NCBI RefSeq assembly: GCF_004348545.1
Contig: NZ_SMKL01000042.1
Span: forward strand, 1 to 50,504
DNA length: 50,504 nucleotides
DNA from: Jiangella ureilytica
Lineage (GTDB): Bacteria > Actinomycetota > Actinomycetes > Jiangellales > Jiangellaceae
Direction of reading: 5' to 3'
The notes under the pieces were generated by a model. That model was not told where the DNA came from. It worked only from the letters and a program-made list of their open reading frames with translations, and searched no databases. The position numbers and the translations under genes were made by a program. Shown one piece after another: positions 7,774-16,718 of this stretch. Position 1 is the first letter of the stretch. Each line of letters starts with the position of its first letter.

Positions 7774-9495
7774 ATGAGTGAGGATGAACACCGGGCCGAG
7801 CAAGGTTCGGGCCCGTCGCGGCGAGAAGTGTTGCGAACGGGGGCGGCTGCGAGTATCGCGGCAGCCGTGACGGGCGTGGGAGCGACAGCAGCCCACGCCG
7901 CGGACACGGCGACACCGGCGGGGGCGTCGACTCCGGGCGTCCGCGGCGACACTGATCTCGCGCTGGTCAACGGGCGGATCCACACGATGGACGCCGACGA
8001 CACCGTCGTATCGCACGTGCTGATCCGCAACGGCCGCTTCATCGCGGTCGGCAACGGGCCGGTGCGTGCGCAAGGCAGGCCGTTCGACGTCGTCAACCTG
8101 CGTGGCCGGACGGTGATCCCCGGGATCATCGACAACCACAACCACATCGTGCTCATGGGGAACCGGCCCGGGCATCACACGCCGCTGGAGAACGCCGCGT
8201 CGATCGCCGACGTCCAGAAGATCTACGCGCAACGAGCCACCCAGCTTCCCGACGGCGCCTGGATCACCACCATCGGTGGCTTCCACCGCAACCACCTCGT
8301 CCCGCCGGACCAGCCGCCGCGGCTGCCGACCCGGGCCGAGCTGGACGACGCCGTCGCTGACCACCCCGTCTATCTCTCCGAGAGCTTCAGCGGTCCGTCC
8401 GCGACCAACAGCGCGGGCCGCGCGTTCTTCAGCGACCTGGGCATCCCCGTGGGCGACGACGGATCCATCGCCGCCGGCAACCCGACCGGCCGAGCCACGC
8501 TCGCGCTGCGTCAGGCGCTGCTCACCTTCGACGAGCGCAAGCGCGGCGCCGTCGACGCCATCGCGTACGGGCTCGGCCTCGGCGTGACGACGCACCTGGA
8601 CCAGGGCGCGTTCCAGGCCACCAACACGCCGTCCGACGGCGCGGCCCACGAGGACAACTTCACGATGCACCTGCCGTTCCTCAGCCTGCTCGACGAGGGC
8701 CGGCTGGACGCGCGGCTGCGCATCAACTTCCTGCACATGGAGTCGGACCAGGCGACTCCGGAGCTGGACGCCCGGCTGCGCAACGCGTTCCCGTTCTTCG
8801 GCGGCGATCTCGCGCGCACCGGCGGCATCGGCGAGTTCATCGCCCAGGGCACCGGCCCCACCAGCCCGTTCCTCGCCGCCGCTCGCCGGGTGGCCGCCGC
8901 CGGCTGGCGCGCCGAGGTGCACTCGCTCAGCCGGACCGACTTCCAGCAGGAGATCGAGGCGTTCGAGGCGGTCCACGCGGAGACCCCCATCACCGACCTG
9001 CGCTGGGTGGTCGCGCACGTGCCGTTCATCACCGAGGAGTACACCAACCGGCTCAAGGCACTCGGCGGCGGGCTGTCGCTCACCGGCTGGCGCTACCTGG
9101 CCGGCTCGGCGGCGAGCAACGGGCCGCCGTTCCGGATGATCGTGGACAACGGCATCCACGCCGGCATGAGCTCCGACGGCATGCAGATCGCGCCGATGAA
9201 CCCGTGGCTGCACATGTACTACGCGACCACCGGCCGCAACGCTCGCGGCGTGCTGATCAACGACGGCCAGCAGATCACCCGCCTCGAGGTGCTGCGCCTC
9301 TACACGCGCGACAACGGCTGGTTCCTCCGCGAGGAGGACGACCTCGGGTCCATCGAGGTGGGCAAGCACGCCGACGTCGCGGTTCTCGACCGCGACTACT
9401 TCACCGTCCCGGACGAGGACCTCAAGCAGATCCGCTCGCTGTTCACCGTGGTCGGCGGGAAGGTCGTCCACGACCCGGGGAGGTGGGTGCGATGA
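7774..9495 (+). CDS. Tat-exported amidohydrolase family 3 protein, copy 1
   Basis: This 573-residue protein carries a twin-arginine signal (SRREVLRTGAAAS, then an Ala-rich stretch ending in AHA), so it should act outside the membrane. The body is a YtcJ/NfdA-type amidohydrolase: LVNGRIHTMD at the start, HxH metal motif in IIDNHNHIV, later His383 (AEVHSLSRTD), VVAHVPF and Asp in GMSSDGM, then GKHADVAVLDRDYF. The ATG at 7774 is chosen over longer frames because it gives the Tat leader and has GGAAAGG upstream. It is followed by a paralogue overlapping by ATGA and by an ABC importer, suggesting extracellular hydrolysis of an amide or N-acyl compound before uptake. Confidence 0.9.
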   Translation: MSEDEHRAEQGSGPSRREVLRTGAAASIAAAVTGVGATAAHAADTATPAGASTPGVRGDTDLALVNGRIHTMDADDTVVSHVLIRNGRFIAVGNGPVRAQGRPFDVVNLRGRTVIPGIIDNHNHIVLMGNRPGHHTPLENAASIADVQKIYAQRATQLPDGAWITTIGGFHRNHLVPPDQPPRLPTRAELDDAVADHPVYLSESFSGPSATNSAGRAFFSDLGIPVGDDGSIAAGNPTGRATLALRQALLTFDERKRGAVDAIAYGLGLGVTTHLDQGAFQATNTPSDGAAHEDNFTMHLPFLSLLDEGRLDARLRINFLHMESDQATPELDARLRNAFPFFGGDLARTGGIGEFIAQGTGPTSPFLAAARRVAAAGWRAEVHSLSRTDFQQEIEAFEAVHAETPITDLRWVVAHVPFITEEYTNRLKALGGGLSLTGWRYLAGSAASNGPPFRMIVDNGIHAGMSSDGMQIAPMNPWLHMYYATTGRNARGVLINDGQQITRLEVLRLYTRDNGWFLREEDDLGSIEVGKHADVAVLDRDYFTVPDEDLKQIRSLFTVVGGKVVHDPGRWVR

Positions 9496-11210
9496 CGGGA
9501 ATCAGCCGCCGCGACGTCATCCGCGGCGCGGGTGCCGCGGCTGGAGCGGCCGCGGTCGCCGCCGCGGGCACGACGGCGGCGTCCGGCGCGTCCGCACCGG
9601 GCACCAACCCGGACACCGGAGCCGCCGCCGACCTCGTCCTGACCAACGGCCGCATCCACACCATGGACGACCAGGGGACGGTGGTCCGCGCGGTCGCGAT
9701 CCGCGACGGACGCATCGTCGCCACCGGCAACGCGGTCCCGAACCCGGGCAGCAACGGGCGCTCGATCGACCTGCGCGGCCGCACGGTCGTGCCGGGCCTG
9801 ATCGAGAGCCACGTGCACTTCATCAGCCTGGCCAACCGGCCCGGCTACCACGTGGCCCAGCTCGAGCTGGCCCGCGACATCGCCGAGGTGCAGGCGTTCC
9901 TCGCCGCGCGCAGGCCGGACGTGCCCGCAGGGCAGTTCATCACCGCGCTCGGCGGGTGGCACCCGCGGCAGTGGGCCGAGCAGCGGCTCCCCACGCTGGC
10001 CGAGCTCGACGCCGCCGTCCCCGACCGCCCGGTGTTCCTGCTGCAGACGTTCAGCGGGCCGTCGGTCACCAACACGCTGGGCAAGCAGTTCTTCGAGACC
10101 GTCACCTCGCCGCTGGCCGGCCCCGTCACCGTCAGTCCGACGGGCGCGATCGCGTCCGGGGGGCAGACGAACGCGGCGCTCTACCACCTGCGGGTGCGGC
10201 AGACGTTCGAGGACAAGCGGCGCAGTGCGCTCGACGCCATGGCGTTCTCCGCGCAGGTCGGTGTCACCACGGTGCTCGACCAGGTGATCCCGCCGTCGCC
10301 GGGACCGCTGACGCCCAACCAGGCCCTGTCGGCCCTGGACCACTACCGCATGTACGACGCCTGGCTGTCCCTGCACCGGGAGAAGAAGGCGTTCATCCGG
10401 CTGCAGACGAACTTCCTGCACAACCAGGGCAACATCCCGGCGCTCGGAGACCTGCCGAACCAGCTGCCGGAGCTGCGCGAGCGGCTGCGGCACCAGTTCC
10501 CCTTCTTCGGCGACGACATGATGCGTACCGGGGCGATCGGCGAGTGGGCCGCACCCATCGGCGCGGGCCCCGTCTGGTTCGAGGCGCAACGGCTGGTCGC
10601 CCAGGCCCGCTGGCGCAACGAGAACAGCCCCGGCAACCTCGCCGCGCTGACCCAGGTGGTCGACGCGTACGAGGCGGTGAACGCGGAGTTCGGCATCACC
10701 GACCTGCGCTGGGGCGTGCAGCACGTCAACCAGGCCACGCCCGAGCTGCTGGCCCGGCTCAAGGCGCTGAACTGCGGCGTCTCGATGTCCGGGTTCCGCT
10801 GGCTGCAAGGCAACCCCGGACCCAACCCCGTCGGGCCGCCGTTCCGCATGATCGTCGACAGCGGCATCCCGGCCGGCCTGCACGAGGACGGCGTGCACAT
10901 CGCGCCGCACAACCCGTGGTACGCGCTGCACTACGCGACCACCGGGCTGAACGCGCTGGGCCAGCAGATCAACGGCGACCAGCAGATCACCCGCCAAGAA
11001 GCGCTCTACGCCTACACCCGGGCCAACGCCTGGTACCTGAACCGCGAGGACCGCCTGGGCTCCATCGAGCCGGGCAAGCTGGCCGACCTGCTGGTCCTCG
11101 ACCGCGACTACTTCACCGTCTCCGATGCCGACATGCGGCGCACGCTCCCCGTGCTCACCGTCGTCGGCGGCGAGATCGTCCACGACACCGGCGCCCTGCC
11201 GGTGCGGTGA
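9492..11210 (+). CDS. Tat-exported amidohydrolase family 3 protein, copy 2
   Basis: This 572-residue protein is clearly paralogous to the preceding gene and has its own twin-arginine leader (SRRDVIRGAG). Shared blocks include LTNGRIHTMDD, GPPFRMIVD, YATTGLNA and LDRDYFTV. The HxH motif is kept (LIESHVHF), as are QHV and the late Asp (HEDGV). However, the conserved His equivalent to His383 of copy 1 is Asn378 (WRNENSPG), so its metal centre is altered. Tandem duplication followed by divergence, perhaps with a different substrate or a partner role, is the simplest reading. It ends 18 bp before the substrate-binding lipoprotein gene. Confidence 0.88.
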   Translation: MTGISRRDVIRGAGAAAGAAAVAAAGTTAASGASAPGTNPDTGAAADLVLTNGRIHTMDDQGTVVRAVAIRDGRIVATGNAVPNPGSNGRSIDLRGRTVVPGLIESHVHFISLANRPGYHVAQLELARDIAEVQAFLAARRPDVPAGQFITALGGWHPRQWAEQRLPTLAELDAAVPDRPVFLLQTFSGPSVTNTLGKQFFETVTSPLAGPVTVSPTGAIASGGQTNAALYHLRVRQTFEDKRRSALDAMAFSAQVGVTTVLDQVIPPSPGPLTPNQALSALDHYRMYDAWLSLHREKKAFIRLQTNFLHNQGNIPALGDLPNQLPELRERLRHQFPFFGDDMMRTGAIGEWAAPIGAGPVWFEAQRLVAQARWRNENSPGNLAALTQVVDAYEAVNAEFGITDLRWGVQHVNQATPELLARLKALNCGVSMSGFRWLQGNPGPNPVGPPFRMIVDSGIPAGLHEDGVHIAPHNPWYALHYATTGLNALGQQINGDQQITRQEALYAYTRANAWYLNREDRLGSIEPGKLADLLVLDRDYFTVSDADMRRTLPVLTVVGGEIVHDTGALPVR

Positions 11211-11228
11211 CGAGGAGGGAGCATCGAC

Positions 11229-12539
11229 ATGAGGACCCGTTCGCTGACCGCCCTGTCCGCGACGGCGGCGTTGACGCTGTTCATCACCGCCGCCTGCTCG
11301 GACGACGAACCGGCGGCCGATTCCGGTACGGAGCCGGCCGGCACGGCCGAGCCGTCCGACGAGGGCGGCGCGCCGAGCGGGGACCCGATCGTCGTCGGCT
11401 CCACCCTCTCGCTGACCGGCGCCTTCGGTCCGACGGGCATCATCCACCAGATCGCCGGCGAGCAGTTCGTCGAGCAGCTGAACGAGAACGGCGGGCTGCT
11501 CGGCCGGCCGGTCGAGTGGATGGTGCTGGACGACGAGTCCGACCAGGCGCAGGTCACCGCGTTGTACGAGCGGCTCATCGGCCAAGAGGGCGTCGACCTC
11601 ATCATCGGGCCGTACGCCACCCCGAACATTATCTCGGCCATGGCCGTCGCCGAGCGGCACGGCTTCACGATGCCGCAGCACACGGCCGTGCTCGCGCCGC
11701 TCATGACGTACGAGTGCCAGTTCCCGGCCTGGTCCATCGGGCCGGAGCCGAACGCGTACGTCCCCGAGCAGGTCTTCGACGCGCTCGAGAGTCTGCCCAC
11801 CCCGCCCGAGCGGGTCGCCTTCGTCATCAACCAGGGCGGGTCGACCGACTTCATCGCGCAGGGCTCGCCCGACGACGACGCCGACCCGGGCGCCGTCCCG
11901 ATCGCCGAGGAGCGCGGCTACGAGGTCGTCGCCGAGATCCGGTACCCACCGGACACCACCGACTGGGCGCCCATCGCGGCGCAGATCCGCGACGCCGACC
12001 CCGACTTCGTCTTCAACAGTGGGCTGGCCGTCGACCCCGTCAACCTGTTGCAGGCCATGGAGCAGCTGAACTACCGGCCGCCGCTGATGTTCAGCCTGTT
12101 CCCGGCGCCCGGACCGCTGCTGGGCCTGGGCGACGTGGCCGACGGGCTGCTGTCGGTGTCGATCTTCGAGCCGAACGACGCGCTGATCCAGGAGGCCGGG
12201 CCCGAGGCGCAGGCGATCGTCGACGAGTTCGAGTCGCGCGCGGCCGCCGAGGGGCTGCCGTACACGGCGTTCGAGACGCAGGCCACCGCGTCGTGGAACG
12301 CCTGGGAGATCCTGGTCGCCGCGGTCGAGGGCGCCGGCGACACCGACCAGCAGGCCATGTGCGACTACCTGCACGAGAACGGCGCCGACACCACGTTCAG
12401 CGGCCACCTCGAGTTCAATCCGGACGACAACAACTTCTGGCCGAGCACCCAGGGCCTGAAGCAGATCCAGGACGGCGACTGGGTCATGGTCTGGCCAGCC
12501 GACCGCGCGGCTGCGCAGCTCCAGCCGCCGGTCGGCTGA
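11229..12539 (+). CDS. LivJ-type ABC transporter substrate-binding lipoprotein
   Basis: This 436-residue protein begins with a lipoprotein signal (lipobox ITAAC, Cys23) and an acidic, Ser/Pro-rich linker, then a periplasmic-binding fold of the branched-chain amino acid/amide receptor class (IVVGSTLSLTGAFGPTG, later VDLIIGPYATPNI). It would sit on the outer face of the membrane and feed the LivH and fused LivM-LivG proteins that follow. Family members bind amino acids, amides, urea or aromatic acids. Proximity to secreted amidohydrolases suggests the ligand is their product, which is inference. Confidence 0.9.
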   Translation: MRTRSLTALSATAALTLFITAACSDDEPAADSGTEPAGTAEPSDEGGAPSGDPIVVGSTLSLTGAFGPTGIIHQIAGEQFVEQLNENGGLLGRPVEWMVLDDESDQAQVTALYERLIGQEGVDLIIGPYATPNIISAMAVAERHGFTMPQHTAVLAPLMTYECQFPAWSIGPEPNAYVPEQVFDALESLPTPPERVAFVINQGGSTDFIAQGSPDDDADPGAVPIAEERGYEVVAEIRYPPDTTDWAPIAAQIRDADPDFVFNSGLAVDPVNLLQAMEQLNYRPPLMFSLFPAPGPLLGLGDVADGLLSVSIFEPNDALIQEAGPEAQAIVDEFESRAAAEGLPYTAFETQATASWNAWEILVAAVEGAGDTDQQAMCDYLHENGADTTFSGHLEFNPDDNNFWPSTQGLKQIQDGDWVMVWPADRAAAQLQPPVG

Positions 12540-12576
12540 GCCTTCCGGGCTCGGACGGCTCAGACGGGAGTCGCGC

Positions 12577-13452
12577 GTGACGACACTGCAAGCCGCGCTC
12601 AGCGGGGCCCTCGTCGGGGGCATGTTCGCGGTCATGGCCGCGGGCCTGTCCCTGACGTGGGGCATGCTGAGGGTCATCAATCTGGCGCACTTCGGGCTGA
12701 TCCTCGTGGGCGCCTACCTGACCTTCGAGCTGGCCACGTCGTGGGGCATCGACCCGATCCTCACCATCGTCCTGACGGTGCCGCTGATGTTCCTCGTGGG
12801 CGCGGGCCTGCAGTGGGCCTTCGACCGGCTCGGCGTCGAGGAGTTCGCGTCGCTCCTGGTCAGCTTCGGCCTGCTGATCATCGTCATGCAGACGGTGAGC
12901 AACGTGTGGAGCGCCGACTTCCAGCGGATGGACGGCGACGTGAACCCGTACGCGACGGAGTCGGTGTCGATCGGGCGCTTCGTGTTCCCGGCGCCGACGC
13001 TGATCGCGTTCGTGTTCGCCGTGGTCATCGTGGTCGCGGCCGACCAGGTGCTGCGGCGCACGTTCGCGGGAAGGGCGCTGCGGGCGTTCGCCGAGGACCG
13101 CACCGTCGCGTCGGCGTTCGGCATCGACCACCGCCGGCTCGGCATGGTGCTGGCGGGCCTGTCGGCGGCATCCGCAGCGGTCGCCGGCATGCTCTTCGCG
13201 CTCGGCAACGCCGTCACGCCGTCGACACCCTTCGAGTGGATCGGGATGGTGTTCGCGGTGGTGATCCTGGGCGGCATCGGACAGGTGGGCGGCGTGCTGC
13301 TGGCCGGCGTGCTGGTCGGGACGCTGTCGGCGGTGGTGTCGGCGACGTGGTCGCCGGCGCTGTCACCGCTGGTGCTGTTCTCGGCGATCATCCTGGCGCT
13401 GTTGTTCCGGCCCTACGGGCTGCTGACTCCGGCCGCTCGGGGCGCGCGATGA
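12577..13452 (+). CDS. LivH-type ABC permease
   Basis: This 291-residue, highly hydrophobic protein has the branched-chain amino acid permease motif (GMLRVINLAHFGLILVGAY near residue 28) and the conserved loop FAEDRTVASAFGIDHRRL, followed by FAVVILGGIGQVGGVLLAG. About eight membrane segments can be seen. The start is GTG with GGGAG nearby. It overlaps the next gene by ATGA and forms the import channel together with the LivM domain of that protein. Confidence 0.92.
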   Translation: MTTLQAALSGALVGGMFAVMAAGLSLTWGMLRVINLAHFGLILVGAYLTFELATSWGIDPILTIVLTVPLMFLVGAGLQWAFDRLGVEEFASLLVSFGLLIIVMQTVSNVWSADFQRMDGDVNPYATESVSIGRFVFPAPTLIAFVFAVVIVVAADQVLRRTFAGRALRAFAEDRTVASAFGIDHRRLGMVLAGLSAASAAVAGMLFALGNAVTPSTPFEWIGMVFAVVILGGIGQVGGVLLAGVLVGTLSAVVSATWSPALSPLVLFSAIILALLFRPYGLLTPAARGAR

Positions 13453-15404
13453 TGGCCCGCGGTCTGGGCGGCTTCGTGCTGGCGTTCGCCGCGCTGGCGG
13501 CGCTGGCGGTGTGGCGCGAGGACCTCGGCCTGCCGATCTTCTACCTGGTGCTGGCGTCGACGGCGCTGTTCTGGATCGCCCAGGCCACCAGCTGGAACGT
13601 GCTGTCCGGCTACAGCGGCTACTTCAGCTTCGGGCAGGGCGCGTTCGTCGGCGTCGGCGCGTACACGACGGCGGTGCTGGGCGGCCGGCACGGCGTCGAC
13701 TTCTACCTGACGGTGCCGGTGGCCGCGGTGTTCTCGGCGCTGCTGGCGCTGCTGGTCGGCGGGCTGGCGTTCCGGCTGCGCTCCTTCCGCGGCGAGATCT
13801 TCGCCCTGCTGACGCTGGCGGTCCCGTTCATCCTGGCCGCGCTGGCCCGGGTCAACAGCGAGATCGACGGCGGCCAGGGCGTCGTCGTGCCGGTCGCCGA
13901 GTACCCCGAGTGGCTGGCGCAGTTCCAGGACTTCCTCTACCTGCTGAACCTGGTCGTGGCGGTGGCCGCGGTCGCGGCGGCGTTCGCGATCCAGCACACC
14001 CGGTTCGGCTGGGCGCTGGCGTCCATCCGCGACGCCGAGGACGTCGCCGAGGGCCTGGGTGTCGCGACGTTCCGCTACAAGATGCTGGCCATCGCCGTCA
14101 CCGGTCTCATCGGAGGCGCGGCGGGCAGCCTGTTCGCGCTGCAGATCGGCTTCGTCACCGTCGAGAGCGTGTTCGGGCTGACGATCCCGCTGTTCGTCAT
14201 CGTCATGAGCGTGCTCGGCGGGCGGGCGCACTGGCTGGGTCCGGTGCTCGGCGCCGTCGTCATCGTCCTGATCCAGGACCGGCTGTCCGCGTCCGGGTTC
14301 GAGGGCTGGAACCTCATCGTGCTCGGCGCGATCCTGGCCGTGCTGGTCGTGGTCGCGCCCGACGGCCTGCAGGCACGGCTGTGGCGCCGGCCCTGGCAGG
14401 CGGCCGTCGCGCTGGTGGCGGTGACGGGCGTGCTGGCGATCGTCGACGGCTGGGGCGGGCCGCTGGACTGGTTCGTCGCCGGCGTACTGGCGGCGGTCGC
14501 CGTCGTGCTCTGGCCCGGGAAGGCGCCGGCGCCGGCCGAACGCCGCCCCGCGCCGTCCGCAGCTGTCCCCGTCCCCACCGACGTCGATCGTGGAGAAGCC
14601 GCGGAATCAAGCGGACACTCCGGACCGCAACTCCGCCCGAACTCCACGATCGACGGGGAGGTGGGAGAGGTGCTGGTCGAGTGCCGCGACGTCACCCGGT
14701 ACTTCGGCGGTGTCCGGGCGCTCGACGGCGTCAGCCTGCAGATCCGCGCGGGCGAGCTCGTCGGGCTGGTCGGGCCGAACGGGTCCGGCAAGACGACGCT
14801 GGTCAACCTGCTCTCAGGAGCGTTGCGGCCGACCAGCGGGTCGATCGCCGTGGCCGGGCGCGACATCGTCGGGCTCGCGCCGCACCGCATCGCCCACGTC
14901 GGCGTCAGCCGCACGCACCAGATCCCGAAGCCGTTCGAGTCGATGACCGTGCGCGACAACGTCGCCATGGCGATCATGTTCGGGCGCTCGGCGCGGCCGC
15001 TCGCCGCCGCGCGCGAGGAGGCCCAGGCGTGCCTCGACGTCGTGCACCTGCGGCACCTCGCCGACGCCAAGCCGGCCGAGATCAACCTGCACGAGCGGCA
15101 GCTGCTCGAGATGGCCCGGGCCATCGCCACGAAGCCGAAGGTGCTGCTGCTCGATGAGGCGCTCGCCGGCCTCAACCCGGCCGAGATCGACGCCGCGGTC
15201 GCCGTCGTCCGTCGCATCCACGCCACCGGGATCACCATCGTCATCGTCGAGCACCTGCTGCGCGTGGTGAACCAGCTGGCCACGCGCGTCGTCGTCCTGA
15301 ACCAGGGCGCGCTGCTGGCCGACGGCGATCCGCGGACGGTCATGAACGACCCCGACGTCATCCGCGCCTACCTGGGGAGGCACGCCCATGCTCGAGGTAC
15401 GTGA
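13449..15404 (+). CDS. Fused LivM permease and LivG ATPase
   Basis: This 651-residue open frame joins two subunits normally encoded separately. Residues 1 to about 360 are a LivM permease (SWNVLSGYSGYFSFGQGAFVG; ASIRDAEDVAEGLGV). After a Pro/Ala linker, residues from about 405 are a LivG-type ATPase: Walker A GPNGSGKTT, signature region LHERQLLEMARAIA, Walker B VLLLDEALAGLNP and switch His in VIVEHLL. The linker contains a 74-bp palindromic repeat (14582-14655) translated in frame. A separate LivG could start at the GTG near 14670 after GGTGGGAGAG, so one or two polypeptides may be made. Fused LivM-LivG proteins are known in actinobacteria. Confidence 0.85.
   Translation: MMARGLGGFVLAFAALAALAVWREDLGLPIFYLVLASTALFWIAQATSWNVLSGYSGYFSFGQGAFVGVGAYTTAVLGGRHGVDFYLTVPVAAVFSALLALLVGGLAFRLRSFRGEIFALLTLAVPFILAALARVNSEIDGGQGVVVPVAEYPEWLAQFQDFLYLLNLVVAVAAVAAAFAIQHTRFGWALASIRDAEDVAEGLGVATFRYKMLAIAVTGLIGGAAGSLFALQIGFVTVESVFGLTIPLFVIVMSVLGGRAHWLGPVLGAVVIVLIQDRLSASGFEGWNLIVLGAILAVLVVVAPDGLQARLWRRPWQAAVALVAVTGVLAIVDGWGGPLDWFVAGVLAAVAVVLWPGKAPAPAERRPAPSAAVPVPTDVDRGEAAESSGHSGPQLRPNSTIDGEVGEVLVECRDVTRYFGGVRALDGVSLQIRAGELVGLVGPNGSGKTTLVNLLSGALRPTSGSIAVAGRDIVGLAPHRIAHVGVSRTHQIPKPFESMTVRDNVAMAIMFGRSARPLAAAREEAQACLDVVHLRHLADAKPAEINLHERQLLEMARAIATKPKVLLLDEALAGLNPAEIDAAVAVVRRIHATGITIVIVEHLLRVVNQLATRVVVLNQGALLADGDPRTVMNDPDVIRAYLGRHAHARGT
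14582..14655. repeat. Palindromic element inside the LivM-LivG linker
   Basis: Perfect 14-bp arms CGTCGATCGTGGAG (14582-14595) and CTCCACGATCGACG (14642-14655) flank a 46-nt interior. The intergenic element at 17489-17564 has near-identical arms and the same interior length, and its interior matches this one in reverse orientation at about 28 of 46 positions. The two are therefore likely copies of one REP/MITE-like element. Confidence 0.8.
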
Positions 15405-16092
15405 GCTCGAGGCCTGGTACGGCCAGGCGCAGGCGCTCTGGGGCGTCGACCTGTCCGTGGCCGACGGCGAGGTGGTGTGCATCGTCGGGCCCAACGGCGC
15501 CGGCAAGTCGACGCTGGTCCAGTCGATCGCCGGGCTGCACCGCTCGACCCGCGGCACCATCGCCGTCGACGGCGTCGACGTCGCCCGGGTGCCTGCGCAC
15601 CGGGTCGGTGACCACGGGGTGGCGCTCGTCCCCGAGGGCCGTCGCGTGTTCGCGCGCATGACGGTGCACGACAACCTGGTGCTGGGGGCGTACCGGCGGG
15701 CCGTGCGGCCAGGTCTGTCGGCCGGGTTGGACCGGGTGCATGCGTTGTTCCCGCGGCTGGGCGAGCGGTCGTCGCAGCTGGCCGGAAGCCTCAGCGGCGG
15801 CGAGCAGCAGATGCTGGCCATCGGGCGGGCGCTGCTGGCCCAGCCGCGGCTGCTGCTCATGGACGAGCCGTCGCTGGGCCTCGCCCCCGTCGTCGTCGAC
15901 GAGGTGTTCGACGCCATCCGCGCCATCAATGCCGACGGCGTCAGCGTCCTGCTGGTCGAGCAGGACGTCGAGCGGGCGCTCGAGGTGTCGGCGCGCGGGT
16001 ACGTGCTCGCCGAGGGACGCATCGTGGCGTCCGGGAGCTCGGCGGAGCTGACCGGGAGTGCCTTGGTGCGACGCAGCGTGCTGGGGCTGTGA
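15388..16092 (+). CDS. LivF-type ABC ATPase
   Basis: This 234-residue ATPase is the second energising subunit of the importer. Walker A is GPNGAGKST, the Q-loop region follows, the signature is SLSGGEQQMLAIGRAL, Walker B is LLLMDEPSLGLAP and the switch histidine is replaced in LLVEQDVERAL, as is usual for LivF. The LivF hallmark ALVPEGRRVFARMTV is present. Its ATG lies 17 bp inside the end of the preceding gene, so translation is coupled. It is the last gene of the importer operon; no enzyme gene follows in the same run. Confidence 0.93.
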   Translation: MLEVRELEAWYGQAQALWGVDLSVADGEVVCIVGPNGAGKSTLVQSIAGLHRSTRGTIAVDGVDVARVPAHRVGDHGVALVPEGRRVFARMTVHDNLVLGAYRRAVRPGLSAGLDRVHALFPRLGERSSQLAGSLSGGEQQMLAIGRALLAQPRLLLMDEPSLGLAPVVVDEVFDAIRAINADGVSVLLVEQDVERALEVSARGYVLAEGRIVASGSSAELTGSALVRRSVLGL

Positions 16093-16136
16093 CCTGGGTC
16101 GCTGCGCGCGCCGGGGCGGCTTTGTAGGGTGCGGGT

Positions 16137-16694
16137 GTGGGCAAGTTGCACGAATCCATCGACGGCCGGCTCCGCGCGTTCATCGAGGCGCAGCCGATGT
16201 TCTTCGTCGCGACGGCGCCGAGCGGGCCCGGCGGTCACGTCAACGTCTCGCCGAAGGGCATCGGCGGCTCCTTCGCGGTGCTCGACGAGCACACCGTCGC
16301 CTATCTCGACTACACCGCCAGCGGCGCCGAGACCATCGCCCACCTGCGCGAGAACGGCCGCATCACGCTGATGTTCTGCGCGTTCAGCGGCCCGCCGAAC
16401 ATCGTCCGGCTGCACGGGACGGGGCGGTTCGTGACGCTGTACTCCCCGGAGTTCGAGGAACTGGCCGAGCTGTTCCCCGAGCGGCGCGGCGCCCGCGCCG
16501 TCATCGTCGTCGACGTCCACCGGGTGTCGGACTCGTGCGGCTACGGCGTCCCGCTCATGGACTACGTGGGCGAGCGCGACCTGCTGCCGCCGTACATGGA
16601 GCGCAAGGGCGAGGACGGGCGCGTCGAGTACCGGCGCACGAAGAACCTGACGAGTGTCGACGGGTTGCCGGCATTCGACTTCGATCCCGTGTGA
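16137..16694 (+). CDS. Pyridoxamine 5'-phosphate oxidase-fold protein
   Basis: This 185-residue protein has the split-barrel flavin-binding fold: MFFVATAPSGPGGHVNVSPKG, then LDEHTVAYLDYTASGAETIAHLRENGRITLMF, typical of the PPOX family of flavin- or F420-binding proteins. It starts with GTG 44 bp after livF. The substrate cannot be inferred; family members include oxidases, F420-dependent reductases and flavin-sequestering proteins. The tail GRVEYRRTKNLTSVDGLPAFD is typical of a conserved actinobacterial subgroup. Confidence 0.85.
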   Translation: MGKLHESIDGRLRAFIEAQPMFFVATAPSGPGGHVNVSPKGIGGSFAVLDEHTVAYLDYTASGAETIAHLRENGRITLMFCAFSGPPNIVRLHGTGRFVTLYSPEFEELAELFPERRGARAVIVVDVHRVSDSCGYGVPLMDYVGERDLLPPYMERKGEDGRVEYRRTKNLTSVDGLPAFDFDPV

Positions 16695-16718
16695 GTCACC
16701 GTCCTTCGCGTCCACGAC

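Noticed and set aside
9396-12680. 1094-codon open frame on the minus strand
   Set aside because: It lies antisense to two amidohydrolase genes and a binding-protein gene with clear domains. Its translation is low-complexity, rich in Arg, Val, Gly and Asp, as expected from the shadow frame of high-GC genes.
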